A stretch of 64,000 nt of DNA, from positions 95,849 to 159,848 of the forward strand of contig JAEPNO010000002.1 in assembly GCA_017643365.1 (NCBI GenBank), read 5' to 3'. The DNA comes from Balneolaceae bacterium (lineage in GTDB: Bacteria; Bacteroidota; Rhodothermia; Balneolales; Balneolaceae). Numbering within the stretch: the first letter of the stretch is position 1; every line of letters starts with the position of its first letter. Below, one piece after another: positions 1 to 8,992 of the stretch. The notes beneath the pieces are model-generated. The model ran no database searches. It was not told where the DNA came from and was given only the letters and a program-made list of their open reading frames with translations. Both the position numbers and the translations under genes were made by a program.

Positions 1-3
1 ACC

Positions 4-204
4 ATGAAAAACGTTAAGTCTCTATTCGCCCTACTTACTCTTGTTGCTGTTTCTTTTGCTTGCGCTCCGGTTGCAGAATCTCCGATTACCGAAGCCCCAA
101 CTCCTGCTGTTGAAGTGAGCACCGACGATGCCGCCTTCCCTTGGATCGATGATGCCAACAATTGCTGCGAAGGCAAGCCAATTCTTACTCGACCTAAAAT
201 CTAA
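4..204 (+). CDS. small exported peptide/lipoprotein, tandem copy 1
   Basis: A 66-residue protein of unknown function. Residues 1-19 form an export signal (KNVK then a hydrophobic stretch), ending at VSFAC, where Cys20 could be lipidated although the lipobox is weak. The mature part is a Pro/Glu/Thr/Ala-rich linker (about 21-43) followed by a tail with WIDD, a CC pair and a basic end (LTRPKI). The next gene, 251 bp downstream, encodes the identical protein, and the two coding sequences differ at only one silent position (base 150 T versus base 401 C). The three bases before this ATG match those before copy 2, so an array may extend left of the window. No Shine-Dalgarno is visible. I do not recognise the family; it could be a lipoprotein, a signalling propeptide or a modified-peptide precursor. 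Confidence 0.7.
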   Translation: MKNVKSLFALLTLVAVSFACAPVAESPITEAPTPAVEVSTDDAAFPWIDDANNCCEGKPILTRPKI

Positions 205-254
205 GACCTCCCTTTTTAACAACTAATAACCAATACCAAAATTTATACCAAACC

Positions 255-455
255 ATGAAAAACGTTAAGTCTCTATTCGCCCTACTTACTCTTGTTGCTG
301 TTTCTTTTGCTTGCGCTCCGGTTGCAGAATCTCCGATTACCGAAGCCCCAACTCCTGCTGTTGAAGTGAGCACCGACGATGCCGCCTTCCCTTGGATCGA
401 CGATGCCAACAATTGCTGCGAAGGCAAGCCAATTCTTACTCGACCTAAAATCTAA
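255..455 (+). CDS. small exported peptide/lipoprotein, tandem copy 2
   Basis: Second copy of the 66-residue exported peptide, protein-identical to the first. It has an N-terminal signal to about residue 19, a candidate lipidated Cys20, an acidic Pro-rich linker and a C-terminal tail with vicinal cysteines. Homology between the copies stops right after the stop codon, where the 3' flanks differ completely. The CHAT/TPR gene starts 45 bp downstream with no hairpin between, so co-transcription is likely. Near-perfect identity at the DNA level means a recent duplication or ongoing gene conversion. Function unknown. Confidence 0.7.
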   Translation: MKNVKSLFALLTLVAVSFACAPVAESPITEAPTPAVEVSTDDAAFPWIDDANNCCEGKPILTRPKI

Positions 456-500
456 TCTAATTTGTCGTGGTAATTGTAGCTATGGTGGATATATTCTTGT

Positions 501-3500
501 ATGATTCTTTTCATATTTATACTGTTTCAATTTAATCCACCAATTGATTTAACGAATAAAGTATCAGAGCAAATTGAACTCTATACTAGTGCAATTACTA
601 ATAATGAAAATGAAGCTTTAAATTACTGGGCATTATTAAAGCTTCACTATTCTTCCTGTAAAACTAGTTCACTAGTTAAACGTCACGTTTCCACATCTCA
701 GTCAATTAATTTAAAACGATACTTTAGTAAAGGAACGTGCAAAAACGATCTTTTCGAGATTGAATTAAAAGAATTAGTCTTGGAAATTTCATTAAAAGAA
801 GATCTACCTGGATTAGTTGCTACTCATTCGATTTTCGCAGGTGATTCAACAATAATATCTTCTTTTTTAGAACAATTAGGTTCTAACTCGAAATCAATAA
901 ATAGCCAAAGTGAATTACTGCTGACTAAACTTTCGACTGGTTCGAAAATTGAAGTTACAGATATACCACACTCCTATAGATCTATTTTTCTTTTTGAGAT
1001 TGTATTTAACTATCAGGAAGAAAAATACATACAAGAAGAATCAACTTTAAATTCGGAGTTATTTGCACAATTCACTAAAGAAGCTCAAATGTTGTCGCTT
1101 GAGAGATCAATCTATGATGCCCTATTTGCTTTCACTTTATTTAATGAATACAAATACCAGTCGTTAAGCTTATTGTCGTCTGCTTCAGTTGAAGATAATT
1201 TTTTCCCCTTTACTCAAGATCGAATTCGATTCTCAAAAGCCACAGCTTACGCAAGTTATGCAATTGGTAGATATGATCGGTCGTTAAAAATTCAGCGAAA
1301 TATAATTCAGCCAATTTCAGAATTTTATGAAATCGAAACCGAATTAGATGAATCCAAATTTACCGAAGCAGTTAATCTACTTTCTCTGGGTAAATTTAAT
1401 GATGCAAAAATAATTTTTGAAGAGCTTAAAAATCAAGGGGATGCACAAGTAAGTAGTGCGCAATTATTTAATAATTTAAGCATCTGTTATTTTAGATTAG
1501 GTGAAAAGAATAAATATATAAATTACTTGCTTGAGGCTTATGATGAGGCCGAAGCAAAAGAAGACTATAGTGTCAAACTTACAATCTTAAGCAACTTATT
1601 CTTCTACTATACTAGTATTGGAGACAAGAACACCGCTTTAGAGTATTTAGATCTTGCCGAACAGCTAGCAATAGAGAATAATGATCAATACCAAATTGCC
1701 AGAATTCAAGCTTTTACGGGAATATTTTATTGGCAAACTGAAAATGATGCGAGCAGAGCTCTTAAAGAATTAGAAATTGCTTCACAAGTGTTTAATCCCG
1801 TTCAAGATTTCTTTGATTATTCCAGAACGAAAAAAAGTATCGCTCAGATATATATTGAATTAGATTCTTTAAACATGGCTAGAGAATCATTAATAGAGTT
1901 AAAAGATGCCTCTTCACTAAATTCGAATACGAATGCATATATAGAATCTTTGATTGGACTTTTAGAAATCGCCCTAATAAGAAGAGATTTAAAAAAAGCA
2001 GAAGAGCTATTTGATGAAATTGAACTTTACTCACTAACCGAACTTGAATTCAAATCGATAGTTAAACTCAATACACTAACTGCTGATTATTTATTTATAA
2101 AAGGAGAGCAAAGACTCGCATACCATAAAATAAATCCAGTAGTGAATCAAGTCCTTGAAAGAGCCAGAACCACTATTGACACACAAACCGGGTTTTGGAG
2201 ACAAGAGAGAGAATATATCTCAGCTTTCAATGTAGCTTTAGATATTTATATCAATTCGGGTAATTATTTTGAAGCACTTCAGTTACTGGATGAAATAAAA
2301 ACCATTAACGATGTTGCACTTTATAACAGCCCAATCTTACGAGCGAATAATTTGAGCGAAGAAGATTTAGCTAAAGATCGTTTACTAAATGAGCAGATTC
2401 AAGATATAAGAAGCAAGTTTCTGAATGCAACTACTTCGGGTGATCAATTGAATTTAAAAACCCAAATAGATCAACTATCTGCGCAGAGGGAAGAAATACT
2501 AAATAAAATTCGAAGTACCGATCAAATTCAAAGTTATCCGATTTGGAAGGTTATTCAATCAGTTAATAATGATCAGCAATTAATACACTTTACTGAAGTA
2601 GGTGATTTATTATATATCACCTCAGTGAAAGATCAAAAATTTGATATCCGAACCATAGAATTCAGAAGTGCAGAAAAAGCCTTATTTGATAATGTGGCCA
2701 ATAAAATTGCTATGTCTGAAACAGATTTGTTTGATTTATATCAGATTTATCAAATGCTGGAAATTGAAGATATTGTTGATAACAGTAAAAGCACTTTAGT
2801 TGTTATACCCGACAACTACCTGTATCGTATACCATTAGATATTCTCCCAACAAAGCAACCTGCAAACAGTACTAGTTATGGTTCTGCAGAATACCTTATT
2901 GAAAATTTTGACATAGAATATTTCGGATCCTTACATGAATACACTGAGAACTCCAGATATAATTCTATTGCTTTCGAAGTTGATCTTTCAGTTTTTGCAA
3001 TTTCCGATTTCAGTGACTTTTTAAATTCATCATTACCTTCGCTGCCATTTGCAACTCAGGAAGCACGTAAGATAAGTGATGCCCTCTATTCCTTTAAGGA
3101 TAAATCTATCTTTCTTGAAAATGAGGCTACCAAAGAGAATTTCATTGATAAAGTAAGCGAAAGTAAGATTGTTCATATTGCAACTCATAGCGAAGTATCT
3201 GAACAGGACCCTCTCTTTTCTACTATCTACCTGATTAGTGATAATGATGATGCTACCTCCACAAATGCATTATACGCCTACGAGCTATTTGATAAGAAAT
3301 TAAATAGCGAGTTAATTATGCTTAATTCATGTAGCTCCGGATCTGGCGAGTATTTGCAAGGCAGCGGAATAATGGGCATAAACAGAGCTTTACGATATGC
3401 AGGTGCTAAAAGTCTAGCTTTAAATTTGTGGGCTGTAAACGATAAAGTTGCTTATGAATTTGCCGGAGAGTTTTATCAGGCAATTAACGACGGCAAATCA

Positions 3501-3701
3501 AAAGCGCAAGCGATGAAGCAGGCAAAAATGTACTTACTTGAATCTGGGAATGCTAACCCACATTATTGGGGTGCTTTTATGCTTTCAGGCAACCAAAGTC
3601 CAATCACAAAAAAACCGACTAATGCCGGTCTTTTGTATCCAATCTTGATTCTGATTATTGGATATATATCCTATTATTTGCGTCGTAGTTATACTATCTA
3701 A
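501..3701 (+). CDS. CHAT-domain TPR protein, caspase-like peptidase, membrane-anchored
   Basis: 1066 residues. A short hydrophobic N terminus (1-13) may be a signal or anchor. A long helical TPR region follows (about 180-620, with motifs such as SNLFFYYTSIGDKNTALEYL), then a CHAT domain (about 690-1030). The expected CHAT catalytic dyad is present: His896 in HIATHSE and Cys944 in LNSCSSG. A C-terminal membrane helix (about 1040-1058) is followed by RRSYTI, which by the positive-inside rule puts the TPR and CHAT parts on the periplasmic side. CHAT domains are C14/caspase-like (separase-related) cysteine peptidases, usually gated by TPRs. Substrate is unknown. It lies just downstream of the tandem exported-peptide genes and overlaps the convergent anti-sigma-like gene by 8 bp. 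Family assignment is firm; protease activity and topology are inferred. Confidence 0.85.
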   Translation: MILFIFILFQFNPPIDLTNKVSEQIELYTSAITNNENEALNYWALLKLHYSSCKTSSLVKRHVSTSQSINLKRYFSKGTCKNDLFEIELKELVLEISLKEDLPGLVATHSIFAGDSTIISSFLEQLGSNSKSINSQSELLLTKLSTGSKIEVTDIPHSYRSIFLFEIVFNYQEEKYIQEESTLNSELFAQFTKEAQMLSLERSIYDALFAFTLFNEYKYQSLSLLSSASVEDNFFPFTQDRIRFSKATAYASYAIGRYDRSLKIQRNIIQPISEFYEIETELDESKFTEAVNLLSLGKFNDAKIIFEELKNQGDAQVSSAQLFNNLSICYFRLGEKNKYINYLLEAYDEAEAKEDYSVKLTILSNLFFYYTSIGDKNTALEYLDLAEQLAIENNDQYQIARIQAFTGIFYWQTENDASRALKELEIASQVFNPVQDFFDYSRTKKSIAQIYIELDSLNMARESLIELKDASSLNSNTNAYIESLIGLLEIALIRRDLKKAEELFDEIELYSLTELEFKSIVKLNTLTADYLFIKGEQRLAYHKINPVVNQVLERARTTIDTQTGFWRQEREYISAFNVALDIYINSGNYFEALQLLDEIKTINDVALYNSPILRANNLSEEDLAKDRLLNEQIQDIRSKFLNATTSGDQLNLKTQIDQLSAQREEILNKIRSTDQIQSYPIWKVIQSVNNDQQLIHFTEVGDLLYITSVKDQKFDIRTIEFRSAEKALFDNVANKIAMSETDLFDLYQIYQMLEIEDIVDNSKSTLVVIPDNYLYRIPLDILPTKQPANSTSYGSAEYLIENFDIEYFGSLHEYTENSRYNSIAFEVDLSVFAISDFSDFLNSSLPSLPFATQEARKISDALYSFKDKSIFLENEATKENFIDKVSESKIVHIATHSEVSEQDPLFSTIYLISDNDDATSTNALYAYELFDKKLNSELIMLNSCSSGSGEYLQGSGIMGINRALRYAGAKSLALNLWAVNDKVAYEFAGEFYQAINDGKSKAQAMKQAKMYLLESGNANPHYWGAFMLSGNQSPITKKPTNAGLLYPILILIIGYISYYLRRSYTI

Positions 3702-4437
3702 CTTTATTTATAGCACTTAAGTAGCTTTCTGCAACGCGGCTATACTGTCCATCTAAATCCAAAGTTTTCTGCAATGCATCTTCGGCTTCAGCTAAACGGT
3801 CTAACTGAACATATGTGTTAGCTAGATACCAATACCCTTTTTCCAATATCAGAGTGTTGATTTCATTTTTATCTACCACATTTTGAAAACTAACGAGTGC
3901 ATCAGAATAATTTCCGTAATTATAATGAATCGAGCCTAAGCTCAACGAGAGTAACGCTAACTCTTCGGTATCAGTTACTATAGTAATCTCATTTTCGAGT
4001 AACTCGATAGCTTCTTCGGTGTTACCATCATTGGCTAAACGAATTGCTGTTTTAATCACTTCGTTATTGGTAATGGCTGGCGAATCATTTGAACTTCGGT
4101 AGGTATCGTATTCGATCCAGGCAATAGTATCTAATTCTGCCGGGTTATTCGAAGCTGTATAATTAAGCACTCCAATTACACCAATTATTATAGCTATAGC
4201 TGCTGCAACTCCATAAGAGGCAACTTTGCGTAACTGATAAGTGGGTGTAAGGTTTTGAGATTTGCGCCCCTCTTTGATTACTTCTTTTAGATTAGCAACG
4301 CTTTTGGCGTAATCTAAATAGTATTCGTTTTGGATAAGCTCTGCCCAAAGAGCATCAATTTGCTCTTCGTTTAGTTTTCCATTTATGTAAAGATCAATTT
4401 TCCTCTCTAGATCTTTATCAAAATTACTTTCGATCAT
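3694..4437 (-). CDS. anti-sigma-factor-like membrane protein with periplasmic TPRs
   Basis: 247 residues. The N-terminal cytoplasmic part (1-68: DLERKIDLYINGKLNEEQ...) resembles the short helical anti-sigma head seen in Bacteroidota, without a zinc-binding HxxxCxxC. A single membrane helix (about 70-90, VAAAIAIIIGVIGVLNY) follows, then TPR-like repeats (about 130-245) that should be periplasmic. The 3' end overlaps the stop of the CHAT gene by 8 bp, tail to tail. Upstream is a 300-bp divergent region with several TGTAAC motifs. No sigma factor gene is in the window. It is probably a sensor or regulator working with the CHAT/TPR protein; the anti-sigma role is inferred from architecture only. 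Confidence 0.6.
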   Translation of the reverse strand: MIESNFDKDLERKIDLYINGKLNEEQIDALWAELIQNEYYLDYAKSVANLKEVIKEGRKSQNLTPTYQLRKVASYGVAAAIAIIIGVIGVLNYTASNNPAELDTIAWIEYDTYRSSNDSPAITNNEVIKTAIRLANDGNTEEAIELLENEITIVTDTEELALLSLSLGSIHYNYGNYSDALVSFQNVVDKNEINTLILEKGYWYLANTYVQLDRLAEAEDALQKTLDLDGQYSRVAESYLSAINKVR

Positions 4438-4490
4438 GATATTTATCGTTCAAGTGATGATTACTACAATTTATTTTATTTGAAAGGAAT

Positions 4491-4701
4491 TGTAACGGTG
4501 AGCTTTATACCTTGAACTACTCTGCACGGCTCTACTCTATACCCTTATTCTGCAATTCCAACAACTGTAACAGGAAACTCTCAGCTACTTTTGTTGTTAC
4601 CGTATAATAAGAGCATTCTTTTATGCTTTTGTTACAACCTGTTCAAAAAAAAATTCAAATATTTCGCACATTCAAATGTACGTCTGTAACTGCTTGTTAC
4701 A
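4491..4701. promoter_or_regulatory. divergent promoter region with repeated TGTAAC/GTTACA motifs
   Basis: Between the anti-sigma-like gene and the TlpA-like gene the hexamer TGTAAC occurs at 4491, 4566 and 4685, and its complement GTTACA at 4631 and 4696 (plus GTTACC at 4596). The last pair forms a perfect 17-bp inverted repeat, TGTAAC-N5-GTTACA (4685-4701), 39 bp before the probable start of the TlpA-like gene. This could be an operator, or -35-type elements for an ECF sigma factor (AAC-containing -35 boxes are typical of that class). No function is proven. Confidence 0.45.
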
Positions 4702-4740
4702 CATATAAGAGTGATCAACTCTCAATTAATTTCATTAGAA

Positions 4741-6201
4741 ATGACTAATAATAAAATCAGTAATTCAGCCCTAATTATCTGCACCATTTTACTTTTGTGT
4801 GCGTGCAGTAATTCTACACCAACAACAATCCATGGTACTATTGATTACTTAGGTGATGCTGACTTCTACCTAGAATTTAAACCGTTGCACTATAAATATT
4901 CTGAAAAAAATCAGATTCCTATAGAAATTGAAGGCACAACTTTTAGAACTATTCTTGAATTAGATGAGCCTCAAATTGTATATCTGGGTATTCAAGATGA
5001 GAAATACCCCATATTTATTACACCCGGTGAGGAACTTACATTAGAAATTCTTAGAGCCGATTTTCCGGAAAATGTAGTTGTTGAAGGCACAGGGAAAGAA
5101 GCTAATCAGGCTTACCAACAATTTCTTGCTGCAACAAATGGGCTCGAATCTGAGATCAAAGCAGAAATGGACAAATTTAAAGTTGGCGAACAGAATACCG
5201 CTCTCGAACTTAGTTCAAAGAAAGTTGAACTGGCAGAGACCCATTTAAAGGACACCGATTTTAACGATCTATATCTGAAAACTTTAGGCGAAGATCTGGT
5301 CATCAGGTTACGAGCCATTGAATATTCAGGCCGCCATTTTCCCGACTTTGATGAAGATGGGGCACGAGCTGAGCTTTTCGAATATGCGAAATCAATTCAG
5401 TTTTTTACGCTTCCCGTGCTTGAAGCTCAACGCGCCGGTATCCGTGATTTCACTCATTATTTCTCACGAACTTTCGGGATATATGATTCTGTAAATCAAG
5501 CTTATGGCACAACATTAGCCGAATACGACATCAAACAAGTTGCATACAAAGAACTCAATGCGAAGCGAATGCAAGTAATTGAGCATATTGAGAATGAAGA
5601 TGCCCGTGCATACGCAGAGCTTTTTCTGGTTGCAGAACGCATTGGGGAAATTCCACTAGACAATGCCACACCATCTTATCAAAAATATCTCAATGATTAC
5701 GCTGATTATACCGAGTACACCTCCTTTATAACTTGGTTTTACGAGGAGATAAAAAGTGTGTCACCCGGGCAACCCGCAGTTCCATTTTCTCTACCTGATA
5801 GAAATGGCACGTTCTATACTATGAATAACTTTGCCGGAAAATATGTGCTATTGGATTTTTGGGCAGGATGGTGCCAACCTTGTCTTGAAGAGTTTTCTCA
5901 TATGAATGAGATCTACGATACTTATTCAAGAGATCAGCTAGAAATTGTAGGGATTTCTACTGAAGTGGATAGCTTAGTATGGATTTACGACATCGAGCGT
6001 TTTGATAATCCATGGCCTCAACTCTATGGCGGCAAGGGTTTCGATCAAGAAACGTTTAAAGGGTATAAAGGAGGCGGTATTCCTTTCTATATTTTAATTG
6101 ATCCATCCGGTAATATTGTACGATATAATGATATGCGACCGTCCTTTAACTTCACTGAGGTTTTGGATAGTTTACTCATTCATCATCAACCCCCAAATTA
6201 G
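4741..6201 (+). CDS. TlpA-like thioredoxin-fold lipoprotein
   Basis: 486 residues from the chosen ATG. A GTG 30 bp upstream (4711) is in frame, but the ATG at 4741 gives a standard lipoprotein signal, MTNNKISNSALIICTILLLCAC, with Cys22 at the lipobox. The N-terminal part (about 25-320) resembles the beta-rich and helical region in front of TlpA domains in Bacteroidota. The C-terminal AhpC/TSA-thioredoxin domain (about 345-480) has the redox motif W377-C378-Q-P-C381 and the cis-Pro region GGIPF. It is likely a periplasmic, membrane-anchored thiol-disulfide reductase. First gene of a tight operon; the GH3 gene starts 7 bp after its stop. Confidence 0.8.
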   Translation: MTNNKISNSALIICTILLLCACSNSTPTTIHGTIDYLGDADFYLEFKPLHYKYSEKNQIPIEIEGTTFRTILELDEPQIVYLGIQDEKYPIFITPGEELTLEILRADFPENVVVEGTGKEANQAYQQFLAATNGLESEIKAEMDKFKVGEQNTALELSSKKVELAETHLKDTDFNDLYLKTLGEDLVIRLRAIEYSGRHFPDFDEDGARAELFEYAKSIQFFTLPVLEAQRAGIRDFTHYFSRTFGIYDSVNQAYGTTLAEYDIKQVAYKELNAKRMQVIEHIENEDARAYAELFLVAERIGEIPLDNATPSYQKYLNDYADYTEYTSFITWFYEEIKSVSPGQPAVPFSLPDRNGTFYTMNNFAGKYVLLDFWAGWCQPCLEEFSHMNEIYDTYSRDQLEIVGISTEVDSLVWIYDIERFDNPWPQLYGGKGFDQETFKGYKGGGIPFYILIDPSGNIVRYNDMRPSFNFTEVLDSLLIHHQPPN

Positions 6202-6208
6202 TCACCGA

Positions 6209-7348
6209 ATGATACGAATTGCAGTATTTGTTCTGATCATCTGCAACTTTGCCTGCTCAGCTCCATCAACACAAAAGAATTACGAAACAAAATATACCAA
6301 TCAAGAACTTGGTCAACTATTAGTGGTGGGATTTCGAGGAGCTGAAATAAACACTGAAAGTGCGATAGTAAAAGACATAAAGGAATATAACTTAGGGGGA
6401 GTAATCCTTCACGATTTTGACGCTGAAACCGGAGAATTCGGCCGAAATATTGTTGATGCGAATCAGCTACTCAAACTTTCTTCAGCCTTGGTAGCATACA
6501 GCCAAAATCCACCAATCATCGCTATCGATCAGGAAGGCGGAATGGTATCACGTTTGAAACAAGAGTATGGCTTCCCACCTACCAAAAGTGCCGAATATTT
6601 GGGTTCTGTTGATAAAGAAGACACTACCCGGCATTATGCACGAAGTATTGCACAAGAATTTATGGTGGTAGGTGTAAATACCAACTTTGCACCTGTTGTT
6701 GATGTAAATAAAAACGCGGAAAGTCCTGAAATTGGATCGAAAGAACGAAGCTTCTCATCAAAGCCTGACAAAGTTATTGAACATGTTGGGTATGTGCTTG
6801 ACGAATTCGACAAAGAAGGGATTTTATCAGTAATCAAGCACTTTCCGGGACACGGGAGCTCATCAAACACAATGCATAATGGTTTTGAAGATATCACCGA
6901 AACATGGTCGCCCGAAGAGCTCGAGCCCTTCAAAAAATTAACCGAGAATCGAACCATCCACGCGATAATGGCCGCACATTTGTATAATGCCAACATCGAT
7001 TCGGTTTGGCCGGCAACCTTATCCGAACAAACCATTCAAGGACTGCTACGAGATTCACTTGGTTTCGGAGGTGTTGTTTTTGCAAACGATATGCAGGATG
7101 AAGCCATCATCGAACAATTCGGATTAGACACTGCCATCGAGCAGGCGTTAAATGCCGGAGTAGATATTTTAGTGTTTAGAAATAACGCTGAGTTTGATGA
7201 AGATATCGCCGAACGTGCTATCACAATCATGCAAAAAGGGATTGCTGAAGGTCGTATAAACGAAACCAGGGTAGATAGTGCACTTGCACGTGTTGGCCGC
7301 CTAAAAAAGAATGTGATTGAGGATTTATGCACTTGCCTGACATTCTAG
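6209..7348 (+). CDS. glycoside hydrolase family 3, NagZ-like exported lipoprotein
   Basis: 379 residues from ATG 6209. The frame is open further upstream, but those starts lie inside the TlpA-like gene, and 6209 begins a lipoprotein signal (MIRIAVFVLIICNFAC). Family 3 signatures: DQEGG at Asp107 (substrate contact), KHFPGHG at 210-216, then SSSNTMH with His223 in the loop that carries the NagZ acid/base His, and FANDM with Asp294 as the predicted nucleophile. NagZ enzymes cleave beta-N-acetylglucosaminides from peptidoglycan fragments. A lipidated form would act in the periplasm or at the cell surface, unlike cytoplasmic E. coli NagZ. Its last 22 bp overlap the HD-domain gene. Confidence 0.8.
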   Translation: MIRIAVFVLIICNFACSAPSTQKNYETKYTNQELGQLLVVGFRGAEINTESAIVKDIKEYNLGGVILHDFDAETGEFGRNIVDANQLLKLSSALVAYSQNPPIIAIDQEGGMVSRLKQEYGFPPTKSAEYLGSVDKEDTTRHYARSIAQEFMVVGVNTNFAPVVDVNKNAESPEIGSKERSFSSKPDKVIEHVGYVLDEFDKEGILSVIKHFPGHGSSSNTMHNGFEDITETWSPEELEPFKKLTENRTIHAIMAAHLYNANIDSVWPATLSEQTIQGLLRDSLGFGGVVFANDMQDEAIIEQFGLDTAIEQALNAGVDILVFRNNAEFDEDIAERAITIMQKGIAEGRINETRVDSALARVGRLKKNVIEDLCTCLTF

Positions 7349-7992
7349 CCTCTATTATCACTAAAACCGAAAATTTCGTCCGAAATGAACTTGAAGGCGA
7401 AGGAAGTGGACATGATTGGTGGCACATTCACCGTGTTAGAAACACGGCTCTTATGCTTGCAGAAAAAGAAGCTGCCGATTTATTTGTGGTTGAATTAGCG
7501 GCCTTACTTCACGATATCGCCGACCATAAATTCCATAATGGCGATGATACTGTAGGACCAAAAGTAGCAGGAGAGTGGCTTGAAGGTTTATCTGTTGAAG
7601 CAGAAATCATCAAACACGTACAGGAAATAATTCGTGATTTATCTTTCAAAGGAGCCAAAGTAGCAACTCCCATGCGTACAATTGAAGGAAAAGTTGTACA
7701 AGATGCCGACCGATTAGATGCCATCGGTGCTATTGGGATCGCTCGAGCTTTTGCTTATGGTGGACACAAAAACCGCGAACTGTATAATCCAGAAAAATCA
7801 CCCACTCAGCACACTAGTTTCGATGCTTATAAAAATGATGCCGGTCCGACTGTGAATCACTTTTATGAAAAACTATTCCTCTTAAAAGATCGAATGAATA
7901 CCGAAACAGGAAAAAGCATTGCACAAGAGCGTCATGAATATATGAAAGCGTATATTGATCGCTTCAATGCCGAATGGGATGGCAAAGCATAA
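7327..7992 (+). CDS. HD-domain phosphohydrolase (YpgQ/YedJ-type)
   Basis: 221 residues, a typical length. Metal-binding HD set: His33/His35 in HDWWHIHRV, His62-Asp63 in LLHDIAD, and a distal Asp (126/128) in VVQDADRLDAIGAIG, followed by the ARAFAYGG stretch common in this subfamily. Such enzymes hydrolyse phosphate esters or nucleotides; the substrate here is unknown. The start is supported by GAGG 5 bp before ATG 7327. Translation is probably coupled to the GH3 gene through the 22-bp overlap. Cytoplasmic; no signal peptide. Confidence 0.8.
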   Translation: MHLPDILASIITKTENFVRNELEGEGSGHDWWHIHRVRNTALMLAEKEAADLFVVELAALLHDIADHKFHNGDDTVGPKVAGEWLEGLSVEAEIIKHVQEIIRDLSFKGAKVATPMRTIEGKVVQDADRLDAIGAIGIARAFAYGGHKNRELYNPEKSPTQHTSFDAYKNDAGPTVNHFYEKLFLLKDRMNTETGKSIAQERHEYMKAYIDRFNAEWDGKA

Positions 7993-8004
7993 TATTTCGC
8001 TCTT

Positions 8005-8030
8005 GAGTATCAAGCTCGGATTCAATACTC
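8005..8030. other. inverted repeat upstream of oxyR
   Basis: GAGTAT and ATACTC (8005-8010 and 8025-8030) form a 6-bp inverted repeat with a 14-bp spacer, between the HD gene stop and the oxyR start. It may be a weak terminator or an operator; there is no U-tract. Confidence 0.25.
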
Positions 8031-8058
8031 TCTAACGTAACTTCAGATTTCTCTTACA

Positions 8059-8991
8059 ATGACTTTAACACAGCTCTCTTACATCGTTGCCGTTGATAAA
8101 TACCGCCATTTTGCAACCGCGGCTCAAAAGATTTACATCACACAGCCAACTTTAAGTATGCAGATCCAAAAACTCGAAGACGAACTAGGTGTACTTATCT
8201 TCGACCGATCAAAATCGCCGGTTATCCCTACCGATGTTGGTACAAAAATCATTGATCAGGCAAAAGTAATTTTAAGTGGAGCCAAACACATTGAAGATAT
8301 TGCCGCTGTTGAAGATGGCGACTTAAAAGGATCTTTTAAAGTTGGAATAATTCCGACGATTGCGCCTTATCTAGTCCCTTTATTTTTAAAAGCTTTTGTG
8401 GATGCTTACCCACAAATTGAGCTTACTTTTGAAGAAGCTCTAACGGCCGATGTGTTAGAGGGCTTACACGACGATGAGCTGGATGTTGGGATTATTGCTA
8501 CCTCAACCAACAACAATTTGTTTGAAACCGAATTATTTCAGGAACCATTTTTAGGTTACGTTTCTGCAGGGCATAAATTTGCCGGCAAAGAGTTGCTTAG
8601 ACTTGAAGATCTTTACGAAGAAAATCTCTGGTTGCTAAACGAAGGGCATTGTTTTAGAGATCAGGTTATGAAATTATGCCGCAAAGAAAATCAAAAACTT
8701 AATCAAGGTAATGTGGTTTTTGAAAGTGGAAATCTTGAGACGTTAAAGCGCCTCGTTGAACAAGACTTCGGTGTTACTTTGATGCCGTTTTTAGCAATGG
8801 AAGATCACGACACCCGATGTGCAACCGGAGTGATAAAGAAGTTTACAGATCCTATTCCTACTCGAAAAATCCGCATGGTGTACAGTCGCGAATATCTGAA
8901 AAATAACTTGATTGGCGCTTTAGCTTCTACCATTATGAACACCATTCCAAGCTCGCTAAAAGATCAAAACTCTGAGTTATTATTAGATTGA
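8059..8991 (+). CDS. oxyR: peroxide-sensing LysR-family regulator OxyR
   Basis: 310 residues. The N-terminal winged helix-turn-helix (1-60) has the LysR signature (HFATAAQKIYITQPTLSMQI). The C-terminal sensor domain keeps both OxyR redox cysteines, Cys198 in NEGHCFRDQ and Cys207 in MKLC, at the same spacing (nine residues) as Cys199/Cys208 of E. coli OxyR, within the same GHC-RDQ-M-C context. It should form a disulfide on peroxide exposure and activate antioxidant genes. It is followed, one base after its stop, by a small membrane-protein gene. No catalase or peroxiredoxin gene is adjacent. Confidence 0.9.
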   Translation: MTLTQLSYIVAVDKYRHFATAAQKIYITQPTLSMQIQKLEDELGVLIFDRSKSPVIPTDVGTKIIDQAKVILSGAKHIEDIAAVEDGDLKGSFKVGIIPTIAPYLVPLFLKAFVDAYPQIELTFEEALTADVLEGLHDDELDVGIIATSTNNNLFETELFQEPFLGYVSAGHKFAGKELLRLEDLYEENLWLLNEGHCFRDQVMKLCRKENQKLNQGNVVFESGNLETLKRLVEQDFGVTLMPFLAMEDHDTRCATGVIKKFTDPIPTRKIRMVYSREYLKNNLIGALASTIMNTIPSSLKDQNSELLLD

Positions 8992-8992
8992 A

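Larger units (their letters stand above)
1..455 (+). repeat. direct tandem duplication, period 251 bp
   Basis: Bases 1-204 and 252-455 are the same sequence apart from one transition (150 versus 401). The unit is a whole small gene plus about 50 bp of spacer. The left edge is cut by the window, so the copy number is unknown. Confidence 0.9.
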
